From: Caryophanales bacterium UBA2253
GTDB lineage: Bacteria > Bacillota_I > Bacilli_A > ML615J-28 > CAG-698
Assembly: GCA_002347755.1 (NCBI GenBank)
Contig: DDXT01000033.1
Span: forward strand, 1-35,204
Length of the DNA: 35,204 bases
Reading direction: 5' to 3'
Position 1 is the stretch's first letter, and each line of letters starts with the position of its first letter. This document shows positions 25,051-32,809 of this stretch, piece after piece. The position numbers and the translations under genes are program-made. The notes beneath the pieces are model-generated. The model saw nothing but the letters and a program-made list of their open reading frames with translations. It ran no database searches and was not told where the DNA came from.

Positions 25051-25761
25051 TTAGCTCAATTTCCGAGGATCAAACTGCAGCTCGGCGATGAATTCGGAAA
25101 CGTTTTGACCGATCTCCGTCGCCATTTGGTGCAAATCCGTCGTCAACAAATGGGCCTGGCTCATGGCGATGGGAAGCCGATCCAGGAAATGTTCAGGAAT
25201 CATGATTTTCGGATTGAATCCGAAAACATCACGGACCATTTTACTGATGTAAGTGAAAGAGGAGGTCAAGCGCGCATTTTCAAAAATTGGTTTGGCGTTC
25301 GGTTCGATGATATCGGAAACGGAATTCTTCTGGTGAAGCAAAAGCCAAACTTCGAAGCAAGGACTGCTTACGATCATTCGGATCTTCGATTTTTGATTTT
25401 GGTTTAGGAAATTCAAATAACCCTCGGTCGGGTTCACTTGGTTTTTATAGCTGTCGCGGTCAAACACCATGCAATAAACCGCCGCCTTGTCATTTTGGCA
25501 CTTTCGAAAATCCTGAAGGAATCGAAATAACTGCCGGGGAGAGTTGCTTCCCCGATCTTGTTGGGTCCTTTCCAAATAAACGATGCGGATGTTATTTCGA
25601 ATTTTCAGATCCGAAAGGCGCTTTTCCAGAAGCCGAAAATAATCAGGTTCGGTATTGGTTCCTTCCATGATGATGTAATAAGTCCGGAACGGTTCGACGC
25701 TTCCGACCCGTTTTCCCGGATAACGGTTATACAGAGAGACGTTCGTCCGGATCGGAGCCAT
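25051..25761 (-). CDS. rloB: RloB family protein (AbiLii-like, Toprim-type motifs)
   Basis: A 236-residue RloB-domain protein. The Toprim-like glutamate motif is YYIIMEGTNTEPDYFRLLE (Glu33), the DxD motif is VFDRDS (Asp101 and Asp103), and the late RloB motif is VSSPCFEVWLLLH. RloB proteins pair with RloA-type ATPases; this pairing matches the lactococcal AbiL abortive-infection system, in which AbiLii is RloB-like. A metal-dependent nuclease role is likely from the acidic residues but is inferred. The start overlaps the ATPase stop as TGATG, indicating translational coupling. The first 25 residues are basic. Confidence 0.88.
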   Translation of the reverse strand: MAPIRTNVSLYNRYPGKRVGSVEPFRTYYIIMEGTNTEPDYFRLLEKRLSDLKIRNNIRIVYLERTQQDRGSNSPRQLFRFLQDFRKCQNDKAAVYCMVFDRDSYKNQVNPTEGYLNFLNQNQKSKIRMIVSSPCFEVWLLLHQKNSVSDIIEPNAKPIFENARLTSSFTYISKMVRDVFGFNPKIMIPEHFLDRLPIAMSQAHLLTTDLHQMATEIGQNVSEFIAELQFDPRKLS

Positions 25762-27089
25762 CAGCGGTCACCGTTCTTGGGGATGATCGGGACTCCCCCA
25801 TAACTGCCCTCCAAATAAGACGCGGATATTTTCTTATCCAGGCGTTCTTTGAAGATATCCAGCGAGAAAATTCGCGAGGAATTATCTTCGCCTTTTTCCA
25901 TGAACCATACCTCATCCCGACGGAACAATTCTTGAGACAAAATATTGGTCTCATGAGTTGAAAACAAAATTTGGACCAAAAAATTTTGCGAATGCTCCAA
26001 ATAGAATTCCAAATATTTAACTACCAGCAGCGGATGAATGCTGCGATCGATCTCGTCGATGACATAAATGGTTCCTTCCCGCGGATTGATCAAAATATCG
26101 ATCAGTTCAAACAACCGCTTGGTGCCTTCCGATTCTTCCGCGAATTCAAAGAGCATTTCCGAATGCAGGTGTTTCAACATGGTCGTGGTAATGGTAATTT
26201 CCCGGTCGGGATTAACCAAAATCCCGAACAAAGCTTGAGGAAGGCGCAACCCAAACCGGCATTCTTCGCCATCTTTGGCTTTTTCTGCGATTTCCGCCAT
26301 CAGCTCATCGAAAATTTTTTTCGGGACTTGGTCAGTAAAATTTTCGAAACTGATCGGTTCGCTGACAATTTCGGAAATCCCGGTATCAAACATTTTTAAG
26401 ACTTCCAGAAACTTCGCGCGATAGGCATCAGTGAAATAACTTATTTTTGAATAACCGATGTCCTGCATGTTGATGACGAGATTATTCTTAAACCAGGAAT
26501 AAATCCGGCTGAAAACTTGGAAAGATTCATCCAACTGCTTGTTTCGGTTCATCTCCCCGACGAACAAAACCTGATCGTTTCCTTCCATGTCGTGAAGATA
26601 GGTTTCAAAGCGGTGTTTGTCTGGAATCGGCATCCGAATCGAAGTCGAAAAAGTGTTTTCGGTCAAATCCCGTTCAAAGAGCATTTTGTTTTTGTCCGTC
26701 TTGGGGTTGATTTCATAGAGCCACTCTTTGGTGATGCGGCAATCATAAAGAACGAAACAAAAGCCGTACGAATAAAACAAACCATCGGTAAAAAAAGTAT
26801 ATTCCAACATGGATTCTTTGGTTTTATTGATGGGGTCAAGTTTGGAGAAAAGATTTTTATGTTTTGTAGACATTCCCTCCAAAACAACCGATTTTCCCAA
26901 AGCCATCGCCTTGATGAAGTTGCTTTTCCCGGAGGAATTTGCTCCAAAGATCACGGCTTGCTTTAAAATGTCCAAATCGTTAAGTCTCGCAAAGTGGTTG
27001 GTCAGACTCTTTTGGAGACTGGGAACCAGCGAAATCATTTGTTCGCTGGAAAATGACAAAAAGTTATTTACTTTGAAAGTTATTAACAT
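25761..27089 (-). CDS. rloA: AAA/ABC-type ATPase (RloA/AbiLi-like)
   Basis: A 442-residue SMC/ABC-like ATPase of the AAA_15/AAA_21 group. It begins with FKVNNFLSFSSEQ, typical of OLD/RloA proteins. The Walker A motif is FGANSSGKSNF (residues 48-58). Late in the protein come a signature-like EESEGTKRLFELIDIL, Walker B with YVIDEIDRSIHP, and the H-loop LFSTHETNIL. Such ATPases sense phage infection or DNA and license a partner nuclease. The partner here is the overlapping RloB gene. The ATG follows AAGGAG by about 6 bases and the promoter at 27117-27145 is nearly consensus. Codon use looks like that of its neighbours, so transfer, if any, is not recent. Confidence 0.88.
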   Translation of the reverse strand: MLITFKVNNFLSFSSEQMISLVPSLQKSLTNHFARLNDLDILKQAVIFGANSSGKSNFIKAMALGKSVVLEGMSTKHKNLFSKLDPINKTKESMLEYTFFTDGLFYSYGFCFVLYDCRITKEWLYEINPKTDKNKMLFERDLTENTFSTSIRMPIPDKHRFETYLHDMEGNDQVLFVGEMNRNKQLDESFQVFSRIYSWFKNNLVINMQDIGYSKISYFTDAYRAKFLEVLKMFDTGISEIVSEPISFENFTDQVPKKIFDELMAEIAEKAKDGEECRFGLRLPQALFGILVNPDREITITTTMLKHLHSEMLFEFAEESEGTKRLFELIDILINPREGTIYVIDEIDRSIHPLLVVKYLEFYLEHSQNFLVQILFSTHETNILSQELFRRDEVWFMEKGEDNSSRIFSLDIFKERLDKKISASYLEGSYGGVPIIPKNGDR

Positions 27090-27116
27090 ACAATCTCCTT
27101 TCGTTAGTCCTGATTC

Positions 27117-27145
27117 ATTATATAATTTCTATTAAAAAAAGTCAA
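27117..27145 (-). promoter_or_regulatory. promoter of the rloA-rloB unit
   Basis: Minus-strand TTGACT and TATAAT with 17-base spacing, 28 bases upstream of the ATPase ATG. No operator-like palindrome is obvious. Confidence 0.88.
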
Positions 27146-27214
27146 TTTAGGTGATTTATTCGCCCAAACTGACCATTTTTCAACTTCTTTTTCATTTTTT
27201 AAATGCTTTGGTTT

Positions 27215-28381
27215 TTATTTCTTTTCCAAAAAAGTCTCATAGAAAGCCGCAAAGACTTTTTCCAAAACATCGGTCATCCCAAACTGCCCTTCATGATAGT
27301 GACCGCCGTTCGCCGCAAAGCAGATTCCGATTTGTTCGGATTCGTTAAAAAACAAAAAACCGATCAAACCGTAAGCCGAGCCCGTATGTCCTTTGAACAA
27401 ATGGTTTTTATAAGGGAAAAACCGAAGTTGCAACCCTTTCGCATAATATTCCGGAGTTTTGCCAACCCAATGTCGGGTCAGCATCAAATCAATGGTCGCC
27501 GGCTGAAGAAGGCGTACGCCGTTGATAAAGCCGTTGTTCAGAAAAACTTCAATGATCTTCGAGAGATCCTTGATCCCGATCAAAAGTCCCCCCGCCGGGC
27601 CTCGGAAGTTGTTTCCGAGCGGAAACAAAGGATACCCGTTGTTTAACAGTTCCGATGCGGTCTTTCCTTTTCGGAAACCAGAGGCTTCTTTGGGGTCTTC
27701 CACGTACAAATCGGCCAATCGCTCCGGATGAAGGATCGTCGCGGCTTGAAAGCTGGCATCGACTCCCAACTGGTCAAGGATCCGTTGCTTGACGAACTCG
27801 GTAAAAGGCCGTTTAGCCAGCGTTTCCACGCAACAAGCCAGGATTCCGCACCCAAAATTCGAATAAATGAATTTGGTTCCGGGAAGAGCTTCGTCCCAAG
27901 TGGCTTCCGCATAATAAGGCCCGTCATTGGGAACCAAAAGATCTTTGAGAGCCACAAAAAAGTTCTTGCCGTTGACCCCGTTGTAAGTCCGGTTCTCATT
28001 TTCCGGAAGCGGATTTTCGTCGTTAAAACCGTCGGTAATGCTTGAGCTTTGGGTCATTAGCATTTTGATGGTCAGCGGGACTTCGGGATGATGAGGATTG
28101 CGTATTTTGAAACCGAGAATGTCGCCAATATCGGAATCAATCGTCGCCTGGCCTTCTTCGATCAAGGCCATCATGGCCATGGCCACCACGATCTTGGAAA
28201 CCGAAGCGATCCGAAAAATGGTTTTCGAAGTGACCATGGCATCGCTTTCCAGAGACTGGCGTCCCCAGTTGACTTGTTCAATCGTCTCATATTCGCGACT
28301 TCGTTTTTTAATAATGGCGCAGCTGGTACCGATCAGTTTCGCATCTTTCGCGATCGTTTGGAACTTTTCCGTAAATGTCAT
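27215..28381 (-). CDS. serine hydrolase, beta-lactamase/penicillin-binding protein-like (class C fold)
   Basis: A 388-residue serine hydrolase of the Beta-lactamase (PF00144) family. The catalytic S-x-x-K is Ser60-Lys63 in FRIASVSKIV, the Tyr motif is IYSNFG, and the third motif is KGHTGSAYG. The lack of a signal peptide and of strong membrane segments points to a cytoplasmic esterase, amidase or D-aminopeptidase rather than a secreted beta-lactamase. The ATG at 28381 is chosen because GGAGGGG lies about 4 bases before it; an upstream ATG five codons earlier overlaps that site. It has its own promoter at 28411-28439. Confidence 0.87.
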   Translation of the reverse strand: MTFTEKFQTIAKDAKLIGTSCAIIKKRSREYETIEQVNWGRQSLESDAMVTSKTIFRIASVSKIVVAMAMMALIEEGQATIDSDIGDILGFKIRNPHHPEVPLTIKMLMTQSSSITDGFNDENPLPENENRTYNGVNGKNFFVALKDLLVPNDGPYYAEATWDEALPGTKFIYSNFGCGILACCVETLAKRPFTEFVKQRILDQLGVDASFQAATILHPERLADLYVEDPKEASGFRKGKTASELLNNGYPLFPLGNNFRGPAGGLLIGIKDLSKIIEVFLNNGFINGVRLLQPATIDLMLTRHWVGKTPEYYAKGLQLRFFPYKNHLFKGHTGSAYGLIGFLFFNESEQIGICFAANGGHYHEGQFGMTDVLEKVFAAFYETFLEKK

Positions 28382-28410
28382 TTTTCCCCTCCGCAAGCTT
28401 TTTGTCTATG

Positions 28411-28439
28411 ATGATAACACTAATAAAAGTTTATTTCAA
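28411..28439 (-). promoter_or_regulatory. promoter of the serine hydrolase gene
   Basis: Minus-strand TTGAAA and TATCAT with 17-base spacing and an extended -10 (TGT). The -35 lies inside the last codons of the CAT-like gene. Confidence 0.65.
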
Positions 28440-29081
28440 GTATTTTTCCGGATCGTTGACCATTTCCTGAATTTTCAGGACGCCTTGAGAATAGGGATAG
28501 CCGTCGATCAAAGCATGATGGGCTTGGATTTGTAGAGCAATAACGGTTTTGTCACCAACATTATGGTATTTTCCCCAAAGGATTCGGGGAACGGAATCAA
28601 AATCATTTCCCGGCATCGGATGAGTAGCGGAAGTAAAATCGATCCATGGAATGCTGCTGATGTAAAACTGGTCCATTCGGGATTCGTCATTGTACAGATC
28701 TTTGACGATCACTCCCAATTTGGCGGTCGCCATTTTCCTTTGAATTTCCAAAAGATATTCGGAAAATGGCTTTAATTCCACTTCGCAGTTATCATAAACC
28801 CCATCATTGGTCATAACCGTGAAAGCCGGGTTAATCACGTCATACTCCACAACTTTTCCTTTCATGATCCGTAAGCGAAATTCAGGAATTTCGTTTAAGG
28901 CTTTGACGATCAAATACATGAAAGTCGCAAAGAACGGAAGTTTGACGTCATGGATGTACTGAAAGAAAAGGGTCAAATCAATGGTCGTGGTGGCTCCATA
29001 ATACGGAACGGCGTATTTGATGAACCATTCGTAATGCTGCTTCCCTTTCCAATTGTTGATGTCAATTATTTTATATTTCAT
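28431..29081 (-). CDS. CatA-like O-acetyltransferase
   Basis: A 216-residue trimeric-CAT-fold acetyltransferase. The catalytic histidine is His189 with structural Asp193 in QAHHALIDGY, the hallmark of chloramphenicol acetyltransferases, and FYISSIPWIDFTSATHP matches the CAT substrate-site region. Length is that of CatA (about 215). Many such chromosomal proteins do not confer drug resistance, so no resistance claim is made. The ATG directly abuts the TGA of the DUF362 gene with zero spacing, and the GAGG site lies within that gene, so the two are probably coupled. Confidence 0.87.
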   Translation of the reverse strand: MKYKIIDINNWKGKQHYEWFIKYAVPYYGATTTIDLTLFFQYIHDVKLPFFATFMYLIVKALNEIPEFRLRIMKGKVVEYDVINPAFTVMTNDGVYDNCEVELKPFSEYLLEIQRKMATAKLGVIVKDLYNDESRMDQFYISSIPWIDFTSATHPMPGNDFDSVPRILWGKYHNVGDKTVIALQIQAHHALIDGYPYSQGVLKIQEMVNDPEKYLK

Positions 29082-30170
29082 TCATTTAACCTCGATCAAT
29101 TGATAATTCATGGTCCCCAAACCGATCTTTTCACCGTGTTTTAAGCCGGCGTCCCAAGTCGTATTGGGATTGAGAGCGGTAAAATGGTTGTTCTTCGAAT
29201 CTTCGTAGCCATTGATCATCGGGGCTTGATTGATGAGATCCACCGAAGCTTTATCCAAAGCCACCGGATCGAAAGACGCCAAGAATCCGATGTTGGCGAT
29301 GATCGGGACATTATTGGTGGCATCGCAGTCGCAATCCGGAGATACATCAATGATGAAGTTGATGTGAAAAGCCGGTTTGTCAAGCACGACGGCGAAAGCA
29401 TATTCGGCGATCTTTTTGTTCAGGTTGACGCTGCTTTCATTCCAATCGACCCGAATGGCGTCAAAACTGCAAACCCCGATGCAGCGTCCGCAGCCCACGC
29501 AAAGATCCGGATTTATCTTTGATTTTTTATCCGTCATGGTTATGGCTCCCGCCGCACAGTTTTTTATGCACATCATGCATCCTTTGCATTTGTCTTCTCG
29601 GATGAACGGTTTTCCGCTGGAATGCATCTCGTGTTTTCCGGCGCGGGACCCGCTTCCCATCCCCAGGTTCTTTAAGGCTCCGCCAAACCCCGCCAATCCG
29701 TGGCCTTTGACATGGCTCATCGAAATGATGATGTCCGCGTCCGCAATGGCTCGGCCGATCTTGGCGCTTTTAACGAATTCTTTGTTAATCACGATTTCCG
29801 CTTCATCGGTTCCGCGCAGGCCGTCCGCAATGATGGTGTGACAGTCCGTTTGGAAATAATTATAACCGTTTTCGAAAGCCGAACTCAAATGGTCGAGCGC
29901 GTTTTTTCTTCTTCCAACATAAAGAGTGTTGCAATCGGTCAAAAACGGCTTTCCTCCCAAGGATTTGACGATCGAAACGATCCGTCTGGCGTAATTGGGA
30001 CGAAGGTAAGCCAAATTTCCCGGCTCGCCAAAATGAATTTTTATCGCGACGAATTTATTCTGAAAATCAATTTGTTCGATTCCGGCCGCTTTGGTCAGTT
30101 TTTCCAAGCGGTCCAGAAGACTTTCATGGTGGCTGATTTTCATTGATGTGAAGTATACTTTTGATTCCAT
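29082..30170 (-). CDS. DUF362 domain protein with two 4Fe-4S clusters
   Basis: A 362-residue iron-sulfur protein. The DUF362 part shows FVAIKIHFGEPGNLAYLRP, PFLTDCNTLY, and the conserved SMSHVKGHGLAGFGGALKNLGMG. A bacterial ferredoxin module follows with CKGCMMCIKNC and CVGCGRCIGVC, each able to bind one 4Fe-4S cluster. An extra CDCD motif follows the ferredoxin module. Members are common in anaerobes and presumed to be electron-transfer or redox proteins, without a defined reaction. It has AAGGAAG upstream of the ATG and its own promoter. It is followed directly by the CAT-like gene. Confidence 0.9.
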   Translation of the reverse strand: MESKVYFTSMKISHHESLLDRLEKLTKAAGIEQIDFQNKFVAIKIHFGEPGNLAYLRPNYARRIVSIVKSLGGKPFLTDCNTLYVGRRKNALDHLSSAFENGYNYFQTDCHTIIADGLRGTDEAEIVINKEFVKSAKIGRAIADADIIISMSHVKGHGLAGFGGALKNLGMGSGSRAGKHEMHSSGKPFIREDKCKGCMMCIKNCAAGAITMTDKKSKINPDLCVGCGRCIGVCSFDAIRVDWNESSVNLNKKIAEYAFAVVLDKPAFHINFIIDVSPDCDCDATNNVPIIANIGFLASFDPVALDKASVDLINQAPMINGYEDSKNNHFTALNPNTTWDAGLKHGEKIGLGTMNYQLIEVK

Positions 30171-30193
30171 ACGTTCTTCTTCCTTTTGAATAA

Positions 30194-30222
30194 ATTATAA
30201 ACGATTTTTCCTTTTTTCACAA
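30194..30222 (-). promoter_or_regulatory. promoter of the DUF362-CAT unit
   Basis: Minus-strand TTGTGA and TATAAT with 17-base spacing, 24 bases ahead of the ATG at 30170. It is divergent from the GH20 promoter, 40 bases away. Confidence 0.75.
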
Positions 30223-30261
30223 GCAGATAATTTAAATCAAGAACCGATTTTTGGTTTCATG

Positions 30262-30290
30262 TTTACAGAAAGTTGTTTTTTGGGTATACT
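30262..30290 (+). promoter_or_regulatory. promoter of the GH20 hexosaminidase gene
   Basis: TTTACA and TATACT with 17-base spacing. The predicted transcript starts about 12 bases before the ATG at 30309, which excludes the upstream in-frame ATG at 30273. Confidence 0.82.
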
Positions 30291-30308
30291 GTTACCGAGG
30301 TAATCTTT

Positions 30309-31835
30309 ATGAAAATCATTCCCTTGCCACCCGAAATTCGTCTGGAAGCCGGCCGTTTCATCCTTACAAAAGATCTCAGCATCAGTTTTTCCGCCGAGTT
30401 TGAAACGATGGCTTCGGATTTTTCGGATTTTTACCACCAGAAAACCGGCTGGAAGACCCAGAAAGGTCTGTTTTCAGCAGTAAGTTTTCTGCTTGATTTT
30501 ACCATGCGTTCCGAGCAATACAAACTGAAGGTGACCAAAGAAGCCGTGGTTTTGGAAGCCGCGGATCAGCCGGGAATGTTTTATGCCTTGCAAACTTTGA
30601 AGCAGATGGTACGCCACACTTCTGATGGCTGGGCGATTGAAAGCGGCGAGATCAATGATGAACCGCGTTTTGCTTATCGGGGGTTCATGTTGGATGTCGC
30701 CCGTCATTTTTTTCCGAAAAACGATTTGCTCCGCCTGATCGAGGTCATGAGTCATCACAAACTCAACCGTCTGCATCTTCATCTTTCCGATGATCAGGGG
30801 TGGCGCTTTGAAAGCAAGCTTTTTCCCCGGCTTCAGGAAATCGGAAGCAAGCGGGACGGAACAATCAATGCCAAACATGTTTCGGACGGCATTCCCGTCA
30901 ATGGTTATTATACCCAAACCGATTTAAAAGAAATAGCCGCTTTTGCGGCTTCCAAATTCGTGGAAATAATCCCGGAGATCGATGTTCCGGGTCATTCCAT
31001 GGCTTTGTTGGCCGCTTATCCGGAATTTTCCCACCACGAAAAAATGGAAGTCCGGAAATTTTTTGGGATCAGTTCCGAGATTCTTTGTTTGGGATCGGCG
31101 GGCTTGGAAGAATTTTTAACCGCGATCCTTTCGGAATTCATCGAGGTGTTCCATCCGAAAATCATTCATTTGGGGGGCGATGAAGTGCCGCATCGCGAGC
31201 CAAGATCCTGCGCCAAATGTAAAAAGGCCATCCAAACCCGCCATTTGAAAAACTTTTCACAGCTTCAGACGGATCTCATAAATCGTTTAAGCCGTTTTTT
31301 ACGCAATCAAGGCGTCCGAACCATGGTCTGGAATGACGAACTAGATTCAAATTTGGATCCGGGGATCATCGTTCAGCACTGGAAGCCGTTTTCTGCCCGA
31401 AAAACCATTTCCCAAATCAACCAAGGCCGACAAGCCGTGATCTCCAACTTCTTCCCGCTTTATTTGGATTACCCTTATGCCATGACTCCGCTAAGAAAAA
31501 CTTACGACTTCCGCCCCGTATTAAAAGGAATTCGTCATCCGGAAAACATTATGGGAATTGAAAGCCCGCTTTGGACCGAATGGGTCTCAACCCGGGAGAA
31601 GTTGGAATTTCAAATATTTCCAAGAATGGCGGCGGTCGCCGAGTTGGCCTGGTCGGATCCCAAAACCAGCGATTTTCAAGATTTTCTGGACCGTCTTCCG
31701 ATCCTTTTGGAATATTACCGAAGCTTAGGCTTAAATTTTTCAACAATCTCAAACAAACCGCTTCGGTTGTGCAAACGGATCCAAGGAACGATCCGCTGGC
31801 TGAAGGATAAGGATTGCGAGTTTTTGAAGAATTAA
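30309..31835 (+). CDS. beta-N-acetylhexosaminidase (glycoside hydrolase family 20)
   Basis: A 508-residue GH20 enzyme that removes terminal N-acetylglucosamine or N-acetylgalactosamine by substrate-assisted catalysis. An N-terminal GH20b-like domain (about 1-115) precedes the barrel. The barrel shows YRGFMLDVARHFFP, LHLHLSDDQGWR, IPEIDVPGH, and the catalytic pair Asp291-Glu292 in IHLGGDEVPH. The late MVWNDELD and SPLWTEWV (substrate Trp) are also present. There is no signal peptide, so it probably acts on imported sugars or recycled wall fragments. The ATG at 30309 is preceded by GAGG. It is monocistronic and ends at a double-hairpin terminator. Confidence 0.95.
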   Translation: MKIIPLPPEIRLEAGRFILTKDLSISFSAEFETMASDFSDFYHQKTGWKTQKGLFSAVSFLLDFTMRSEQYKLKVTKEAVVLEAADQPGMFYALQTLKQMVRHTSDGWAIESGEINDEPRFAYRGFMLDVARHFFPKNDLLRLIEVMSHHKLNRLHLHLSDDQGWRFESKLFPRLQEIGSKRDGTINAKHVSDGIPVNGYYTQTDLKEIAAFAASKFVEIIPEIDVPGHSMALLAAYPEFSHHEKMEVRKFFGISSEILCLGSAGLEEFLTAILSEFIEVFHPKIIHLGGDEVPHREPRSCAKCKKAIQTRHLKNFSQLQTDLINRLSRFLRNQGVRTMVWNDELDSNLDPGIIVQHWKPFSARKTISQINQGRQAVISNFFPLYLDYPYAMTPLRKTYDFRPVLKGIRHPENIMGIESPLWTEWVSTREKLEFQIFPRMAAVAELAWSDPKTSDFQDFLDRLPILLEYYRSLGLNFSTISNKPLRLCKRIQGTIRWLKDKDCEFLKN

Positions 31836-31840
31836 AAAAG

Positions 31841-31889
31841 ATGCCTATTCGGCATCTCAGAGCGTTGACAAAGTCAACGCTCATTTTTT
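31841..31889 (+). terminator. terminator after the GH20 gene
   Basis: Two hairpins in a row: AGATGCC/GGCATCT with a 5-base loop, then GAGCGTTGAC/GTCAACGCTC with a 3-base loop, followed by ATTTTTTC. The second is a strong rho-independent terminator. Confidence 0.9.
31842..31858. repeat. 17-bp repeat, copy 1 of TGCCTATTCGGCATCTC
   Basis: Identical to 32027-32043, which covers the stop codon and last codons of the YebC gene. Copy 1 lies in the GH20 terminator. Confidence 0.8.
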
Positions 31890-31976
31890 CTTGTAATAAA
31901 ATGGGACAATGGCACCAAATAATTATCTTTTTTGTGGTATTAAATGAGTAATTTCCCCTATTTTCAGGTGGTTGTG

Positions 31977-32011
31977 GAAAAAAAACGAACCCCATCTTTG
32001 GAAATGGGGTT
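31977..32011 (-). terminator. terminator after the YebC gene
   Basis: Minus-strand arms AACCCCAT and ATGGGGTT with an 8-base loop, followed by CG and a run of nine T. It begins 19 bases past the stop codon. Confidence 0.92.
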
Positions 32012-32026
32012 GTCATCAGCCTGAGG

Positions 32027-32043
32027 TGCCTATTCGGCATCTC
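32027..32043. repeat. 17-bp repeat, copy 2 of TGCCTATTCGGCATCTC
   Basis: Exact match of 31842-31858 in the same orientation. This copy overlaps the YebC C-terminal codons (Gly-Asp-Ala-Glu-stop). Confidence 0.8.
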
Positions 32044-32773
32044 CTTCTTCCGGAAGGTCCTGAACATTATGATAAACATCCTGGACATCGTCGTTTTCTT
32101 CTAATAAACCAATTAATTTTTGAATGTGATGAATGTCGGTCTCATCGGTGACGGTGACATAAGTCATCGGGATCCAAGCAATCTTATCTTCCAAAAATTC
32201 AATATCTGATTTGGCGGCCGTCATGGCCGTTTTCATTTTGGAATACTCGGTTGAAGGAGCGGTAACGGTAACCAGCCCTTCGTCAACTTGAATGTCGGTG
32301 ACGTCGCAATCTCCAGCGACCATGATCTCCAAAACTTCTTCATCGGTAAATCCTTCGAAACTTAGCAAAGCTTGGTTGCTGAATTGGTGCTGAACGCTGC
32401 CCGATACTCCCAATTTCCATCCGGATCTCGAGAAAGTGGTTCGAATGAAAGTATATGTGCGGTTGACATTGTCGGTCAAGCAATCCACGATGATCATTGA
32501 ATTGCTTGGGCCAAAGCCCTCATACCGTATTTCTTGATATGCTTCTTCGGCTCCGCCTTTGGCTTTTTCAATCGAACGTCTGATGACTTCCGCCGGGATT
32601 TGGGCCTTTTTCGCTTTCTCTATTTCTTTCTTTAAGGATTGGTTGAGATCGGGATCGGGAACGCCACTTTTGGCGGCGGCGTAAATCGCCATCGCGAATT
32701 TTGCGTTTTGTTTGCTTTTGACTGCAGCCGTTTTTGCCATTGATGCGGCACGGACCTCATGTGCTCTTCCCAT
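32030..32773 (-). CDS. yebC: YebC/PmpR family protein
   Basis: A 247-residue YebC-family protein (TACO1 relatives). The family was long annotated as DNA-binding regulators; recent work on TACO1 and bacterial YebC points to helping ribosomes through stalling sequences such as proline runs. The start MGRAHEVRAASMAKTAAVKS matches Gram-positive members. The core GVPDPDLNQSLKKEIEKAKK and YEGFGPSNSMIIVDCLTDN is intact, as is the C-terminal LIGLLEENDDVQDVYHN. Length is standard. The ATG follows AAGGAG by about 9 bases, and a strong terminator follows the stop. Confidence 0.95.
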   Translation of the reverse strand: MGRAHEVRAASMAKTAAVKSKQNAKFAMAIYAAAKSGVPDPDLNQSLKKEIEKAKKAQIPAEVIRRSIEKAKGGAEEAYQEIRYEGFGPSNSMIIVDCLTDNVNRTYTFIRTTFSRSGWKLGVSGSVQHQFSNQALLSFEGFTDEEVLEIMVAGDCDVTDIQVDEGLVTVTAPSTEYSKMKTAMTAAKSDIEFLEDKIAWIPMTYVTVTDETDIHHIQKLIGLLEENDDVQDVYHNVQDLPEEGDAE

Positions 32774-32803
32774 AATTTAAATCTCCTTATTTTTTACTTA
32801 CTT

Positions 32804-32809
32804 ATTATA
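32804..32809 (-). promoter_or_regulatory. -10 element of the yebC promoter
   Basis: A perfect TATAAT on the minus strand, 30 bases before the ATG and overlapping the stop codon of the upstream gene. The -35 (TGGAAA at 17 bases) matches four of six. Confidence 0.55.

Noticed and set aside
28431..29081. Chloramphenicol resistance gene
   Set aside because: The catalytic motif is right, but many chromosomal CatA-like proteins do not acetylate the drug, and there is no mobile context.
30273..30308. ATG at 30273 as start of the GH20 gene
   Set aside because: It lies between the -35 and -10 elements. The GH20 N-terminus aligns from the ATG at 30309.
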